Shown here: piece after piece, positions 10,756 to 20,577 of the stretch
Layout of the letters: each line of letters opens with the position of its first letter
Position numbering within the stretch: the stretch's first letter is position 1
NCBI GenBank assembly: GCA_902463235.1
Contig: CABQER010000003.1
Location: forward strand, 1 to 64,000
Direction of reading: 5' to 3'
From: an uncultured Faecalibacterium sp.
GTDB lineage: Bacteria > Bacillota > Clostridia > Oscillospirales > Ruminococcaceae
DNA: 64,000 bases
Made by a program: the position numbers and the translations under genes
The notes under the pieces: generated by a model
Told to the model about the DNA's origin: nothing
The model's database searches: none
What the model saw: the letters and a program-made list of their open reading frames with translations, nothing else

Positions 10756-10779
10756 AAATAAAGAATAGAATCCCGCTGT

Positions 10780-10812
10780 GGATGCTCAGAGCACAAGCGG
10801 AGAGCATTCAAA
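10780..10812 (+). repeat. Small hairpin repeat, copy 1
   Basis: Stem ATGCTC/GAGCAT encloses the loop AGAGCACAAGCGGA and is followed by TCAAAT. It resembles the copies at 31376-31407 and (inverted) 31255-31286, with different but still paired stem bases. Here it sits between the amylase stop and its terminator. Confidence 0.55.
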
Positions 10813-10832
10813 TCGTTACAGCCTCGCAGGCA

Positions 10833-12689
10833 TCACTGGATATCGTAGTAGCTGTGGTTGGGGTTATGGCCGTTTTCCTCCACCACGATAGTAAAGCCCA
10901 TGGGGTTTACCTCGGTGTGCTTGCCACTGGCCAGCGGCTCCACGATGATGTGCTCAGAGCGGTTCACGATGATCTCCGCAGTCTCGGTCTTACCGATGCG
11001 CTGATAGTGCAGGATGCCGTCCTCAGCCCGCAGCACCCGCAGCTCGCCGGTGCGGAAGGCTTCGCAGCTGTGGCGCAGCTGCGCCAGCTGTGCCAGCACC
11101 GGGCGCAGCCGCTCCTCGTGGCTGTCCCAGCAGAAGAAGGCGCGGTTGAAGGGGTCGCGGTAGCCCTGCATCCCGATCTCATCGCCGTAGTACAGGCAGG
11201 GCACGCCGGGCAGGGTGTAGATGATGGCATACGCCATGCGCAGACGCAGCATCCCTTCCTCGTAGGCTTCGCCGGTCACGCTGCGGCCGCTCTGCCACTC
11301 CCGGCCGCGTCCGTTGGCGGGCTCGTCCGCGATCACAGTCAGGGCGCGCTCGGTGTCGTGGGTGGACAGGAAATTCAGCGCCGTGTTGATGGCCGGGGCA
11401 GGGTAGTGCTCGCAGATGGAAAGGATCTCGTTGGCGGCCTGCTGGGCGGGCTTGCCCTTGACAAAATCCAGCACGGAGTTCTTGAAGGGGTAGTTCATCA
11501 CGCTGTCCAGCCCCTTGCCCAGCAGGTAGGTGCGGCGGTGGTCAAAGCCGAACTTGGTTGTGGCGTCCTCCCACACCTCGCCCAGCAAAAACTTCTCCGG
11601 GCTTACCCGCTTGACGGCGGTGCGGATCTTCTCGATGAACGCGTCCGGCAGCTCGTCGGCCACATCCAGCCGGAAACCGGCAGCACCACGGCGCAGCCAT
11701 GTGTCGATGACGCCGCCCTCGCCGGTGATGAACTCCACAAAGGAGGGGGTCTCCTCGTTGACCTCCGGCAGGGTCTCGAAACCCCACCAGCTGCGGTAGC
11801 CGCCCTTGTACTTGGGGTCAAAATCGTACCAGCTGCGGTAAGGGGAGTTGGGGTCGCGGTAAGCGCCGCCCTCGCCGTAGCGTCCCTCGCGGTTGAAGTA
11901 CCGGCTGTCGGAGCCGGTATGGCTGAACACACCGTCCAGCACGATGCCGATGCCGTACTTGGCGGCCTCGCGGCAGAGCACCTCGAACTCTTCGTTGGTG
12001 CCCAGCAGCGGGTCCACGTTCAGGTAGTCGGCGGTGTTGTAGCGGTGGTTGGAGTGCGCCTCAAAGATGGGGTTCAGGTACAGGTAGTCTACACCCATCT
12101 CCCGCAGGTAGGGCAGCTTGATGCGGATGCCCTCTAAATCGCCGCCGAAATAGTCCTCGTTCAGGTGACCGCCGGTCTCATTGGGCTGCCAGAAGGGCTC
12201 GGCGTGCTTGTCGGCCTGATACAGCCGGTCCGGGAAGGGCATGGGCTTGTTCTCAATGCCCTCGCAGAACCGGTCCGGGAAGATCTGGTAGAACACCTTG
12301 CCCTTGATGCATTCCGGCGTCTGGAAATCCGGCTCGTAGACCGTGATCTGCCAGCTTTCGCCCTGCTGCCAGCTGACCACGCCGCAGTTATCTGCCCCGC
12401 GCACGATGCGGCGGAAGTCGGTATACAGATCAAAGTAATAGAAGTATAAGCCCGGGTCGCCCAGCACAACATCCACCGAAAAGTGGTTCTGGTGCGGTGT
12501 CTGACCGTCAAATTTCATGCGGTAGTGCACGGGCACATCGTATTTGCCCTCCTTTTGCAGCACAAGGTGCGGGTCCACATAGCCCAGCTCCTCGGGGATG
12601 CACAGGGACAGGTGCACGGTCTGCCCGGCGCGCACGGCACCAAAGGGCTGCTTAAAGTAGGGGTCGTAGCTGTTGAACAGACAAGACAA
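10833..12689 (-). CDS. GH13 alpha-glucanase (neopullulanase/cyclomaltodextrinase-like)
   Basis: A 618-residue cytoplasmic alpha-amylase-family enzyme acting on alpha-1,4/1,6 glucans or maltodextrins. An N-terminal CBM34-like beta domain (about 1-120) precedes the catalytic barrel. The conserved regions are visible: LDGVFSH (Asp252), GFRLDVADE (nucleophile Asp342), LLGEVWED (acid/base Glu371) and STHDTER (Asp445). A C-terminal beta domain completes it. No signal peptide is seen. The start is taken as TTG at 12689 because AAAGGACG lies upstream and no in-frame ATG is close. It follows glgP across a terminator, so read-through probably sets its level. Together the pair would degrade stored glycogen or imported maltodextrins. 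Confidence 0.88.
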   Translation of the reverse strand: MSCLFNSYDPYFKQPFGAVRAGQTVHLSLCIPEELGYVDPHLVLQKEGKYDVPVHYRMKFDGQTPHQNHFSVDVVLGDPGLYFYYFDLYTDFRRIVRGADNCGVVSWQQGESWQITVYEPDFQTPECIKGKVFYQIFPDRFCEGIENKPMPFPDRLYQADKHAEPFWQPNETGGHLNEDYFGGDLEGIRIKLPYLREMGVDYLYLNPIFEAHSNHRYNTADYLNVDPLLGTNEEFEVLCREAAKYGIGIVLDGVFSHTGSDSRYFNREGRYGEGGAYRDPNSPYRSWYDFDPKYKGGYRSWWGFETLPEVNEETPSFVEFITGEGGVIDTWLRRGAAGFRLDVADELPDAFIEKIRTAVKRVSPEKFLLGEVWEDATTKFGFDHRRTYLLGKGLDSVMNYPFKNSVLDFVKGKPAQQAANEILSICEHYPAPAINTALNFLSTHDTERALTVIADEPANGRGREWQSGRSVTGEAYEEGMLRLRMAYAIIYTLPGVPCLYYGDEIGMQGYRDPFNRAFFCWDSHEERLRPVLAQLAQLRHSCEAFRTGELRVLRAEDGILHYQRIGKTETAEIIVNRSEHIIVEPLASGKHTEVNPMGFTIVVEENGHNPNHSYYDIQ

Positions 12690-12702
12690 AAAAATCGTCC
12701 TT

Positions 12703-12745
12703 TCTCAAAAAAGCCCCGGCGGGCGAAACGCCACCGGGGCTTTGC
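12703..12745 (-). terminator. Terminator/attenuator between glgP and the GH13 gene
   Basis: On the minus strand a long GC-rich stem (AAAGCCCCGG...CCGGGGCTTT, about 12709-12742) ends in TTTTTT just upstream of the GH13 ribosome-binding site. It probably limits read-through from glgP. Confidence 0.8.
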
Positions 12746-12762
12746 GGTTTTACAGGGGAAAA

Positions 12763-15168
12763 TTACTTGCCCATGGGCACGGGGGAAGCGTACCAGATAT
12801 CGCGGGCGTAGTCCAGCACGGCGCGGTCTGCGCTGAAGATGCCGCTGTTGGCAATGTTCTTCAGGCTCATGCGGGCCCAAGTCTCGCGGTCAGCATACAG
12901 CTTCTGCAGGTCGGCCTGTGCACGGCGGTAGTCCTTGAAGTCGGCCATGACCATGTACGGGTCGCTGCTGCGCAGGTTCTCGGTGACCTCGTGGAAGTTC
13001 TCGCCGTTCCAGCCGCGCTCCAGGAAGTTCAGGGCGCTGTTGGCAACGTCATCGCCCATGATAAAGGCGTTGGGGTGGTAGCCCACATGCTTCAGGTTGT
13101 TCACCTCAGGGGTCAGCATACCGAAGATCAGCTCGTTCTCCTTGCCGGCAGCATCGGCGATCTCCACGTTTGCGCCGTCCAGCGTGCCCAGCGTGATAGC
13201 ACCGTTCAGCATGAACTTCATGTTGCCGGTACCGGAAGCCTCGGTGCCTGCCAGAGAGATCTGCTCAGAGACCTCGGCAGCGGGCATCAGGTGCTCGCTC
13301 AGAGAGACGCAGTACTCTTCCAGATAGACCACGCGCAGCTTGTCGCGCACAGCGGGGTCGTTGTTAATGAGGTCGCCCAGCTTGCAGATCATGCGGATCA
13401 TCTGCTTTGCCATGTAGTAGCCGGGAGCAGCCTTTGCGCCGAAGATATAGGTCTTGGGGATGAAGTCGGCGTTGGGGTTCTCCTTCAGGTACAGGTACTG
13501 AGCCGCGATGTTCAGCGCATTCAGGTGCTGGCGCTTGTACTCGTGCATACGCTTGACCTGGCAGTCAAAGATGGAATTAGGGTCGATCACCTGACCGGTG
13601 CTCTTTGCCAGATAGCTTGCAAAGTCCTTCTTGTTGGCCAGCTTGATCTCGTTCAGCTTCTTCAGCACGGTCTTGTCGTCGGCGTACTTGTTCAGCTTGG
13701 TCAGATCAGAAGCATCGTGCTTGTAGCCGTCGCCGATGGTCTCGTCCAGCAGCTTGCACAGGCCGGGGTTAGAGGCCAGCAGCCAGCGGCGGTATGCAAT
13801 GCCGTTGGTCACGTTCTTGAAGGCGTTGGGCTTGAACAGGTAGTAATCGTGGAAAACGCTCTCCTTGATGATCTCGCTGTGCAGCTTGGAAACGCCGTTG
13901 ATGCTGTTGGCGGTGTAGGCGCAGATGTTGGCCATGCGCACCTGATTGTCGCCGATCAGTGCCATGTAGTCGATCTTGCCCTGATCGCCGGGGAAGGCCT
14001 TTGCCAGCTCCTCGCGGGCGCGGCGATCCATCTCCACCACGATCTGGTAGATGCGGGGCAGGGTCATCTTGAAGATGTCCACGTTCCACTTCTCCAGAGC
14101 CTCGGCCATAACGGTGTGGTTGGTGTAGGAGAACACCCTCTGGCAGATGCTGAAGGCCTTGTCCCAGTCAAAGCCGCACTCGTCCAGCAGGATGCGCATC
14201 ATCTCGGGGATGGCCAGGGTGGGGTGGGTGTCGTTCAACTGGATGGCGACCTTGTCGGGCAGGTTTTCCAGCGTAGCGTAGCTGGACAAGTGGTTCTGCA
14301 CGATATCGCCGATAGAAGCAGCGGACAGGAAGTACTGCTGACGCAGGCGCAGGATCTTGCCCTCAACGTGGTTGTCGTTGGGGTACAGCACCTTGGAGAT
14401 GAGCTCGGCGTTGGCGTTCTTGCTCATGGCGGTGTTGTAGTTGCCCAGAGAGAAGCTGGACATATCAAAGTCCGGAGCCTTTGCCTGCCACAGACGCAGC
14501 TTTGCAACGCCCTTTCCATCGTAGCCCTGCACATACATATCGGAGGGGATGGCCATGACGCTGTTGTAGTTGGTGTGCTGGATGTAGTGGAAGCCGTTGT
14601 CCCAGTTCTCGTGGATCTCGCCGTCAAAGCGGATTTCCACAGCCTGATCCGGGTGGCTCTTCAGCCACACCTGACCGCCGGGCAGCCAGTTGTCGGCGCG
14701 CTCCTGCTGCCAGCCGTCCACGATCTTCTGCTTGAAGATGCCGTACTCGTACAGGATGGAGTAGCCGGTGCCGCAGATATCGGTGGTGGCCATGCCGTCC
14801 AGATAGCAGGCAGCCAGACGGCCCAAGCCGCCGTTGCCCAGACCTGCATCGGGCTCTTCCTCAAAAATGCTGTCCAGATTGATGTCAGCGTCGGCCAGTG
14901 CCTTCTTGGCAACCTCGTCCAGACCCAGATTGAACAGGCTCATCTTCAGGCTGCGGCCCATCAAAAACTCCATGCAGAGGTAGTAGACCTGCTTGGTGCC
15001 GGTGCCGATAGCCTTGGACTGGAACTTTTTGTGGTTCTCGCTCATCATCTGACGGCAGATCAGAGCCAGAGAGCGGTAGATCTGCTGGTTGGAGGCAACA
15101 TTCAGCTCCACACCATACTCACTGGTGAGCTTGTCCTGAAGAATTTTGCCAAATTCTTTTGATGTCAT
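12763..15168 (-). CDS. glgP: Glycogen/maltodextrin phosphorylase
   Basis: An 801-residue GT35 phosphorylase that releases glucose-1-phosphate from alpha-1,4-glucan, using PLP. The PLP-lysine segment EASGTGNMKFMLNGAITLG is near residue 640. GNGGLGRLAACYLDG (near 110) and NDTHPTLAIPEMMR (near 310) are further signatures. The length fits the bacterial GlgP/MalP group. The ATG is preceded by ATAGGAG. The promoter about 100 bp upstream is TTGCAT-17-TATAAT, and the leader holds two ACG-centred LacI-type candidate sites, suggesting sugar-dependent repression. A GH13 enzyme follows. Confidence 0.96.
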   Translation of the reverse strand: MTSKEFGKILQDKLTSEYGVELNVASNQQIYRSLALICRQMMSENHKKFQSKAIGTGTKQVYYLCMEFLMGRSLKMSLFNLGLDEVAKKALADADINLDSIFEEEPDAGLGNGGLGRLAACYLDGMATTDICGTGYSILYEYGIFKQKIVDGWQQERADNWLPGGQVWLKSHPDQAVEIRFDGEIHENWDNGFHYIQHTNYNSVMAIPSDMYVQGYDGKGVAKLRLWQAKAPDFDMSSFSLGNYNTAMSKNANAELISKVLYPNDNHVEGKILRLRQQYFLSAASIGDIVQNHLSSYATLENLPDKVAIQLNDTHPTLAIPEMMRILLDECGFDWDKAFSICQRVFSYTNHTVMAEALEKWNVDIFKMTLPRIYQIVVEMDRRAREELAKAFPGDQGKIDYMALIGDNQVRMANICAYTANSINGVSKLHSEIIKESVFHDYYLFKPNAFKNVTNGIAYRRWLLASNPGLCKLLDETIGDGYKHDASDLTKLNKYADDKTVLKKLNEIKLANKKDFASYLAKSTGQVIDPNSIFDCQVKRMHEYKRQHLNALNIAAQYLYLKENPNADFIPKTYIFGAKAAPGYYMAKQMIRMICKLGDLINNDPAVRDKLRVVYLEEYCVSLSEHLMPAAEVSEQISLAGTEASGTGNMKFMLNGAITLGTLDGANVEIADAAGKENELIFGMLTPEVNNLKHVGYHPNAFIMGDDVANSALNFLERGWNGENFHEVTENLRSSDPYMVMADFKDYRRAQADLQKLYADRETWARMSLKNIANSGIFSADRAVLDYARDIWYASPVPMGK

Positions 15169-15594
15169 AGTGTGCTCCTATCCGCATAAGCGTTTGCTTT
15201 GCTAAAATAATTGAGTAGATAATAGCAGCAGAAACGTTCCCTCTTTCGCCCGGCTGCCAACATAACACCGTTATTATAATATGAACGATTTATAAATGCA
15301 AGGAAACAGGCGCTTTTTTTCCGTAACTGCTATTTTTTCAGGCCACTTTCTGACAAATATGCCGAAATTTCAAAAATTCCACTTTTTCTTGCGGCGTATT
15401 TATATTATAATAGAAGGCAGAACTGAGCAGCGAAACGTTTTTCGGGGAGTAATTCCGGCGGTAATGGGGCGGGAAACTCCATCGAAACGTTTTCGAACAC
15501 CGAAACGTTACCGGGAACAATGTCAAATCCCGGCAAGATGCAGAACAAACGGCCTTGCGCCGTACAGATACAGGATAAAAAAGGGGAAAACACC
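15169..15594. promoter_or_regulatory. Divergent control region between glgP and zapA
   Basis: For glgP (minus): -35 TTGCAT at 15301-15296, 17-bp spacer, -10 TATAAT at 15278-15273. Downstream of its start site lie two ACG-centred candidate operators, GAAACGTTCC near 15229-15238 and AAGCGTTTGC near 15187-15196. For zapA (plus): -10 TATAAT at 15406-15411 with only a weak T-rich -35. Then come three copies of CGAAACGTT at 15431, 15483 and 15501, all between the putative start site and the gene. No coding sequence is supported in this gap. Confidence 0.55.
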
Positions 15595-16059
15595 ATGGTA
15601 AACAAGGTAAGGGTCAACATCGCGGGCACACCGTATGCCATCGCCACCACAGATTCGGAAAAATACATCCTGGGTCTTGCCAAAAAGCTGGACGAGGACA
15701 TCACAAAGCTGCTGGACACCAACGATAACCTCTCGGTGACCAAGGCGGCGGTGTTCTGCGCGATGGATTATCTGGACGAATACCGCAAGAGCACCGGCAG
15801 CGCAGAGAATATGCGCAGCCAAATCCAGGACTACATTGCAGATGCAGCCCGGGCAAAGCTGGCCGAGGACAAGGCACTGGCGGAAAACGCCGTACTGCGC
15901 CGGGAAGCTGCTGCCCTGCGGGAGCAGCTTGCCAAGGAACGCCAGCGCGAGACCCGCCGGGAGGAGCGCGCCGCCCGCGCTGCGGCAGAGACTGCACAGG
16001 AGCAGCCCGCCCCGGAAGCCCCGGCGGAAGAGAGTACGCAGACGGACGAGACCAATTGA
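15595..16059 (+). CDS. zapA: Cell division protein ZapA
   Basis: A 154-residue ZapA homologue, which bundles FtsZ protofilaments at the division site. The globular N-terminal domain is NKVRVNIAGTPYAIATTDSE through about residue 70. A long coiled coil follows (about 75-125), then an Ala/Glu/Pro-rich low-complexity tail (125-154) longer than in most ZapA proteins. The start is ATG 15595, after AAGGGGAAAA; upstream in-frame codons lack an RBS. The U32 peptidase gene begins 36 bp downstream, as in many Clostridia. Confidence 0.88.
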   Translation: MVNKVRVNIAGTPYAIATTDSEKYILGLAKKLDEDITKLLDTNDNLSVTKAAVFCAMDYLDEYRKSTGSAENMRSQIQDYIADAARAKLAEDKALAENAVLRREAAALREQLAKERQRETRREERAARAAAETAQEQPAPEAPAEESTQTDETN

Positions 16060-16095
16060 ATGTACCTTATATAAATAGAAGTCAGAAGGAGAACT

Positions 16096-18165
16096 ATGGC
16101 AAGGATCGAGATCTTAGCCCCGGTGGGCAGTGAAGAAATGCTCCGCGCGGCGGTGTTCAGCGGCGCGGACGCAGTATATCTGGGCTTTTCGGGCTTCAAC
16201 GCCCGCACGGGTGCAGGCAACTTTGATGCAGACAGTCTAAAGGAGGCCGTGCGCTTTTGCCATGCCCGGGGCGTGGCGGTGCACGTTGCGCTGAATACGA
16301 CCGTGTATGGCACCGAGCTGTCGGCACTGGAACAGGCTATCCGGGCGGTAGCAGCCAGCGGAGCGGATGCAGTCATCTGTCAGGATCTGGCGGTGGCTAC
16401 CTTAATTGGTAAAATCGCCCCGCAGCTGCCCCGGCACGGCTCTACCCAGATGAGCGTCCACACCCTGCAAGGCGCACTGGAACTGAAGGAGCTGGGCTTT
16501 ACCCGGGTGGTGCTGGCGCGTGAGCTGAGTCTGCCCGAAGTGGAGCACATCACAAAGCACTGCGGCATCGAGACCGAGTGTTTCATCCACGGTGCGCTGT
16601 GCATGAGCGTGAGCGGCCAGTGCTATATGTCCGCCTTTCTGGGCGGGCGCAGCGGCAACCGCGGCTCCTGTGCGGGCCCCTGCCGTCTGCCCTTTGAAGC
16701 CAATGCCTTGCCGGAAGGCAAGCCCGGGCGGCTGCATCACCTCTCCCTTAAGGATAACTCCGCCATCGACAAGCTGGACAAGCTGCAGGCGCTTGGCGTA
16801 GCATCTGCAAAGATCGAGGGACGTCTGCGCACGCCGGAGTATGTGGCGGCGGCGGTCAGCGCTTGTCTGGCAGGCCGCGAGGGCCGCGCCTACGACTGTG
16901 ACCTGCTGAAGAACGCCTTCAGCCGCTCCGGTTTCACCTCTGGCTATCTGGATGGAAAAATCGACGGCACCATGTTCGGTGTGCGCAGCGAAGCCGATGC
17001 TGAGCTGACCAAAAAGACCCTGCCCATGCTGCGCGAGCTTTACCGCCGCGAACGCTCCCGCGTGCCGGTGCAGATGAAACTGGAAATCGAGGAGGGCGGC
17101 GAAAAGCTGACCGTTACCGATGCCGATGGCAACAAGGCCTTTGCCTACGGGGATGCCGAGCCGCAGCCCGCCCGCACCGACCCCACCGAGAGCCTGAACC
17201 GCAGCTTGGCAAAGACCGGCGGCACCCCCTTTACGGCAGAAAAAATCACGGTGGAAATGGACGGCGGGCCGTGGTTCATCCCCGGCAGCGCCGTAAACGA
17301 GCTGCGCCGGGAGGCGTTGGATGCCCTGCTCAAAAAGCGGGAGGTGTTGCGTCCTTGGCCTACCACCGAGGAGCACGTCGCTGCCCTGCCGCAGCGCACT
17401 CTGCCGCCCCGTCGCACCTTGCGCGCCCGGTTCGAGCGCTGGGATCAGGTGCCGGAGCGGGCACTTGACGGGGTAGAGTACCTCATCCTGCCCATTGCGC
17501 AGGCCGACCGTGTGCCCCGGGAGTGGCGGGCAAAGACCCTTCTGGAGCTGCCCCGGGTCATGTTCGGTGCGCTGGAGCAGGATACCGCCCGCCGTATTGC
17601 GGCTACGCAGGATGCGGGCTTTGCCGGGTACGAGGCTAGCAACATCGCCCATCTACGGCTGTGCCGTGGGCTGCCCATGACCGGCGGCTTCGGGCTGAAC
17701 ATCACCAACAATGTGGCGGCGCAGTTCTATGCAGAGCAGGGGCTTTCCAGCCTACTCATCCTGCCGGAGGTAAAAGACAGCGATATTGTGTCCATTGCGC
17801 CTGCCCGGAACGGTAAGCCTGTGCCCACGGGTGTGATGATTTACGGCCATATGCCGCTGATGCTCACCCGCGCCTGCCCGCTGCAAAATATCCACGACTG
17901 TGCCCACTGCGATAAGACCGGCGTGCTGACCGACCGCAAGGCCAAAAAGTTCCCGGTGCGGTGCGGCCTTGGGGTGCGCACCATCTATAACCCGGTGCCC
18001 ATCTATATGGGCGATAAGCCCGGCGCGCTGGCGGTGGACTACGGCGTGGCCTACTTTACGCTGGAATCCCGCGAGGAAGCAGCGCAGATTTTGGAAATGA
18101 TTCGTAGCCACGCCCCCTTTGAGGGCGATTTTACCCGCGGTCTGTATTTTAAAGGTACGAACTAA
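16096..18165 (+). CDS. U32-family peptidase/tRNA-rRNA hydroxylation-type protein with DUF3656
   Basis: A 689-residue protein of the U32 (collagenase-like) family. The N-terminal TIM-barrel-like part starts ARIEILAPVGSEEMLRAAV and contains the family signature HGALCMSVSGQCYMS with the Cys-rich GNRGSCAGPCR segment (about residues 165-200). A DUF3656-type middle and a second Cys cluster (CPLQNIHDCAHCD, near 595) follow. Relatives such as RlhA and TrhP take part in prephenate-dependent hydroxycytidine or hydroxyuridine formation in RNA and carry Fe-S clusters, so RNA modification is at least as likely as proteolysis. The RBS is AGAAGGAG. It is followed by dut after 24 bp. Confidence 0.87.
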   Translation: MARIEILAPVGSEEMLRAAVFSGADAVYLGFSGFNARTGAGNFDADSLKEAVRFCHARGVAVHVALNTTVYGTELSALEQAIRAVAASGADAVICQDLAVATLIGKIAPQLPRHGSTQMSVHTLQGALELKELGFTRVVLARELSLPEVEHITKHCGIETECFIHGALCMSVSGQCYMSAFLGGRSGNRGSCAGPCRLPFEANALPEGKPGRLHHLSLKDNSAIDKLDKLQALGVASAKIEGRLRTPEYVAAAVSACLAGREGRAYDCDLLKNAFSRSGFTSGYLDGKIDGTMFGVRSEADAELTKKTLPMLRELYRRERSRVPVQMKLEIEEGGEKLTVTDADGNKAFAYGDAEPQPARTDPTESLNRSLAKTGGTPFTAEKITVEMDGGPWFIPGSAVNELRREALDALLKKREVLRPWPTTEEHVAALPQRTLPPRRTLRARFERWDQVPERALDGVEYLILPIAQADRVPREWRAKTLLELPRVMFGALEQDTARRIAATQDAGFAGYEASNIAHLRLCRGLPMTGGFGLNITNNVAAQFYAEQGLSSLLILPEVKDSDIVSIAPARNGKPVPTGVMIYGHMPLMLTRACPLQNIHDCAHCDKTGVLTDRKAKKFPVRCGLGVRTIYNPVPIYMGDKPGALAVDYGVAYFTLESREEAAQILEMIRSHAPFEGDFTRGLYFKGTN

Positions 18166-18189
18166 CAAAAAACGAAACGAGGTTATACG

Positions 18190-18636
18190 ATGGAACCCAT
18201 CACTGTAAAATATAAGGTACTGGATGCCCGGGCAAAGGTGCCCGCTTATGCCACCCCCGGCGCAGCTGCCGCCGACCTGTGCGCTGTGCTGGACGCACCG
18301 CTGACCGTTGCCCCCATGCAGCGGGTGCTGGTGCCCACCGGTCTTGCCATCGAGCTGCCCGGTGCCCACAGTGTGGCGCTGGTGTACGCCCGCAGCGGCC
18401 TGTCCATCAAGCACGGCCTGTGCATGGCCAACGGCGTGGGCGTGGTGGACAGCGATTACCGCGGCGAGCTGAAGGTGCCCATGGTCAATCTGGGTGCCGA
18501 GGCCTATACCATCCAGCCCGGCGAGCGGGTGGCGCAGCTGTGCATCGCCCCGGTGTATACCGCTGCCTTTGTGCCCGCCGAGGAGCTGGGCGACACCCAG
18601 CGCGGCGCGGGCGGCTTTGGCTCTACCGGCCGATAA
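18190..18636 (+). CDS. dut: dUTP diphosphatase
   Basis: A 148-residue trimeric dUTPase that hydrolyses dUTP to dUMP and pyrophosphate, keeping uracil out of DNA. The five motifs are visible: PGAAAADLCA (1), ARSGLSIKHG (2), NGVGVVDSDYRGE with the catalytic Asp (3), GERVAQLCI (4) and the Gly-rich C-terminal RGAGGFGSTGR (5). The length is normal. The RBS is CGAGG. It lies between the U32 peptidase and maf, with short gaps that indicate one transcript. Confidence 0.96.
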   Translation: MEPITVKYKVLDARAKVPAYATPGAAAADLCAVLDAPLTVAPMQRVLVPTGLAIELPGAHSVALVYARSGLSIKHGLCMANGVGVVDSDYRGELKVPMVNLGAEAYTIQPGERVAQLCIAPVYTAAFVPAEELGDTQRGAGGFGSTGR

Positions 18637-18654
18637 GGAAGGGACGCGGCAAAA

Positions 18655-19218
18655 ATGAAGGAGAATGAGTTGATTTTAGCTTCCGGCAGCCCCCGCAGAC
18701 GGGAACTGCTCTCCCTGTATACCACTGATTTCACGGTCTGCGTCAGCGATTTTGACGAGAGCGCCGTCACTGCGCCCACCCCGGCGCAGCTGGTGGAGCA
18801 GCTGGCCATCGGCAAATGCCTTGCAGTGGCAAAGCAGCACCCGGATGCCGTGGTCATTGGCTGCGACACCGTGGTGGATGTGGACGGCACCGTATTCGGC
18901 AAGCCCCACGATGCCGAGGACGCCAAGCGGATGCTGCGCGCCCTCTCCGGCAAGACCCATCAGGTGCACACCGGTGTGTGCATTGCAAAAGGGGACAGGG
19001 CAGAGCATTTTGTGGACAGCTGCAAGGTGACCTTTTTCCCGCTGGGGGAGGAGGAGATCGCGTTCTACACCGCCACCCCGGAACCCTACGATAAAGCCGG
19101 TGCCTACGCCATTCAGGGGCGCGCAGCCCTGTGGCTGGACCGCATCGAGGGCGACTACTACACCATTATGGGGCTGCCGGTCAGCCGCACCGTACAGCTG
19201 CTGGCGCATTTTTTGTGA
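18655..19218 (+). CDS. maf: Maf-family nucleoside triphosphate pyrophosphatase
   Basis: A 187-residue Maf/HAM1-like house-cleaning pyrophosphatase acting on dTTP/UTP or modified nucleotides. The signature LILASGSPRRRELL is at residues 6-19, GCDTVVDVDG near 78 carries the catalytic Asp, and DKAGAYAIQGRAALW is near 148. In many bacteria maf sits directly upstream of mreB, as here. The gene starts 18 bp after dut with AAGGAAGGG as RBS. Confidence 0.94.
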   Translation: MKENELILASGSPRRRELLSLYTTDFTVCVSDFDESAVTAPTPAQLVEQLAIGKCLAVAKQHPDAVVIGCDTVVDVDGTVFGKPHDAEDAKRMLRALSGKTHQVHTGVCIAKGDRAEHFVDSCKVTFFPLGEEEIAFYTATPEPYDKAGAYAIQGRAALWLDRIEGDYYTIMGLPVSRTVQLLAHFL

Positions 19219-19255
19219 GAAAAATGGAAAAATGATAGAAAACTTGCCGAAACGC

Positions 19256-19284
19256 TTGAGAAATGAAGCACTTGCGGCTATAAT
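19256..19284 (+). promoter_or_regulatory. Promoter of mreB
   Basis: TTGAGA (19256-19261), 17-bp spacer, TATAAT (19279-19284). The start site near 19291 gives a leader of about 90 nt. It separates mreB from the dut-maf transcript. Confidence 0.7.
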
Positions 19285-19380
19285 AGAACCGTGTTATTCT
19301 GCGCAGGAGGGTCTGTTTGCAGCAGACTATCCGGCATTCTGGGATAGATTTAAGGAACGATCGTAAGGAGATTTGGAACA

Positions 19381-20403
<1,023 letters not shown>

Positions 20404-20493
20404 GAGCGGCTCTCTGCGGAGAGAGTTGCTTTAAATGCGGAAAAGTTTCAGACACAGCAGCTGTGCGTTTTTCCGCTGCAAACACTGCATCTT

Positions 20494-20524
20494 GCGCGGA
20501 TGGCACGGCTGTCCGCGCTTTTTT
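20494..20524 (+). terminator. Terminator/attenuator between mreB and mreC
   Basis: A 7-bp GC stem (20494-20500 with 20512-20518) is followed directly by six T residues. It sits in the 174-bp mreB-mreC gap, after another imperfect hairpin around 20438-20480. I see no convincing new promoter before mreC, so partial read-through is the likely arrangement. Confidence 0.75.
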
Positions 20525-20577
20525 CATGCAAAGGCCTGCGGTAGGGCGCGGGCATCCCGACAGGAGGGAAGGACCCT

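Noticed and set aside
12673..15162. Very long open frame on the plus strand across glgP, and similar ones opposite gdhA, pyk, capD/lysA and rnj
   Set aside because: They are antisense frames kept open by the codon bias of real GC-rich genes. They lack RBSs and their products are repetitive His/Leu/Val/Gly-rich strings with no domain.
15431..15509. The three CGAAACGTT copies as a CRISPR array
   Set aside because: The units are nine bases long, unevenly spaced (52 and 18 bp), with no repeat-spacer pattern and no cas genes.
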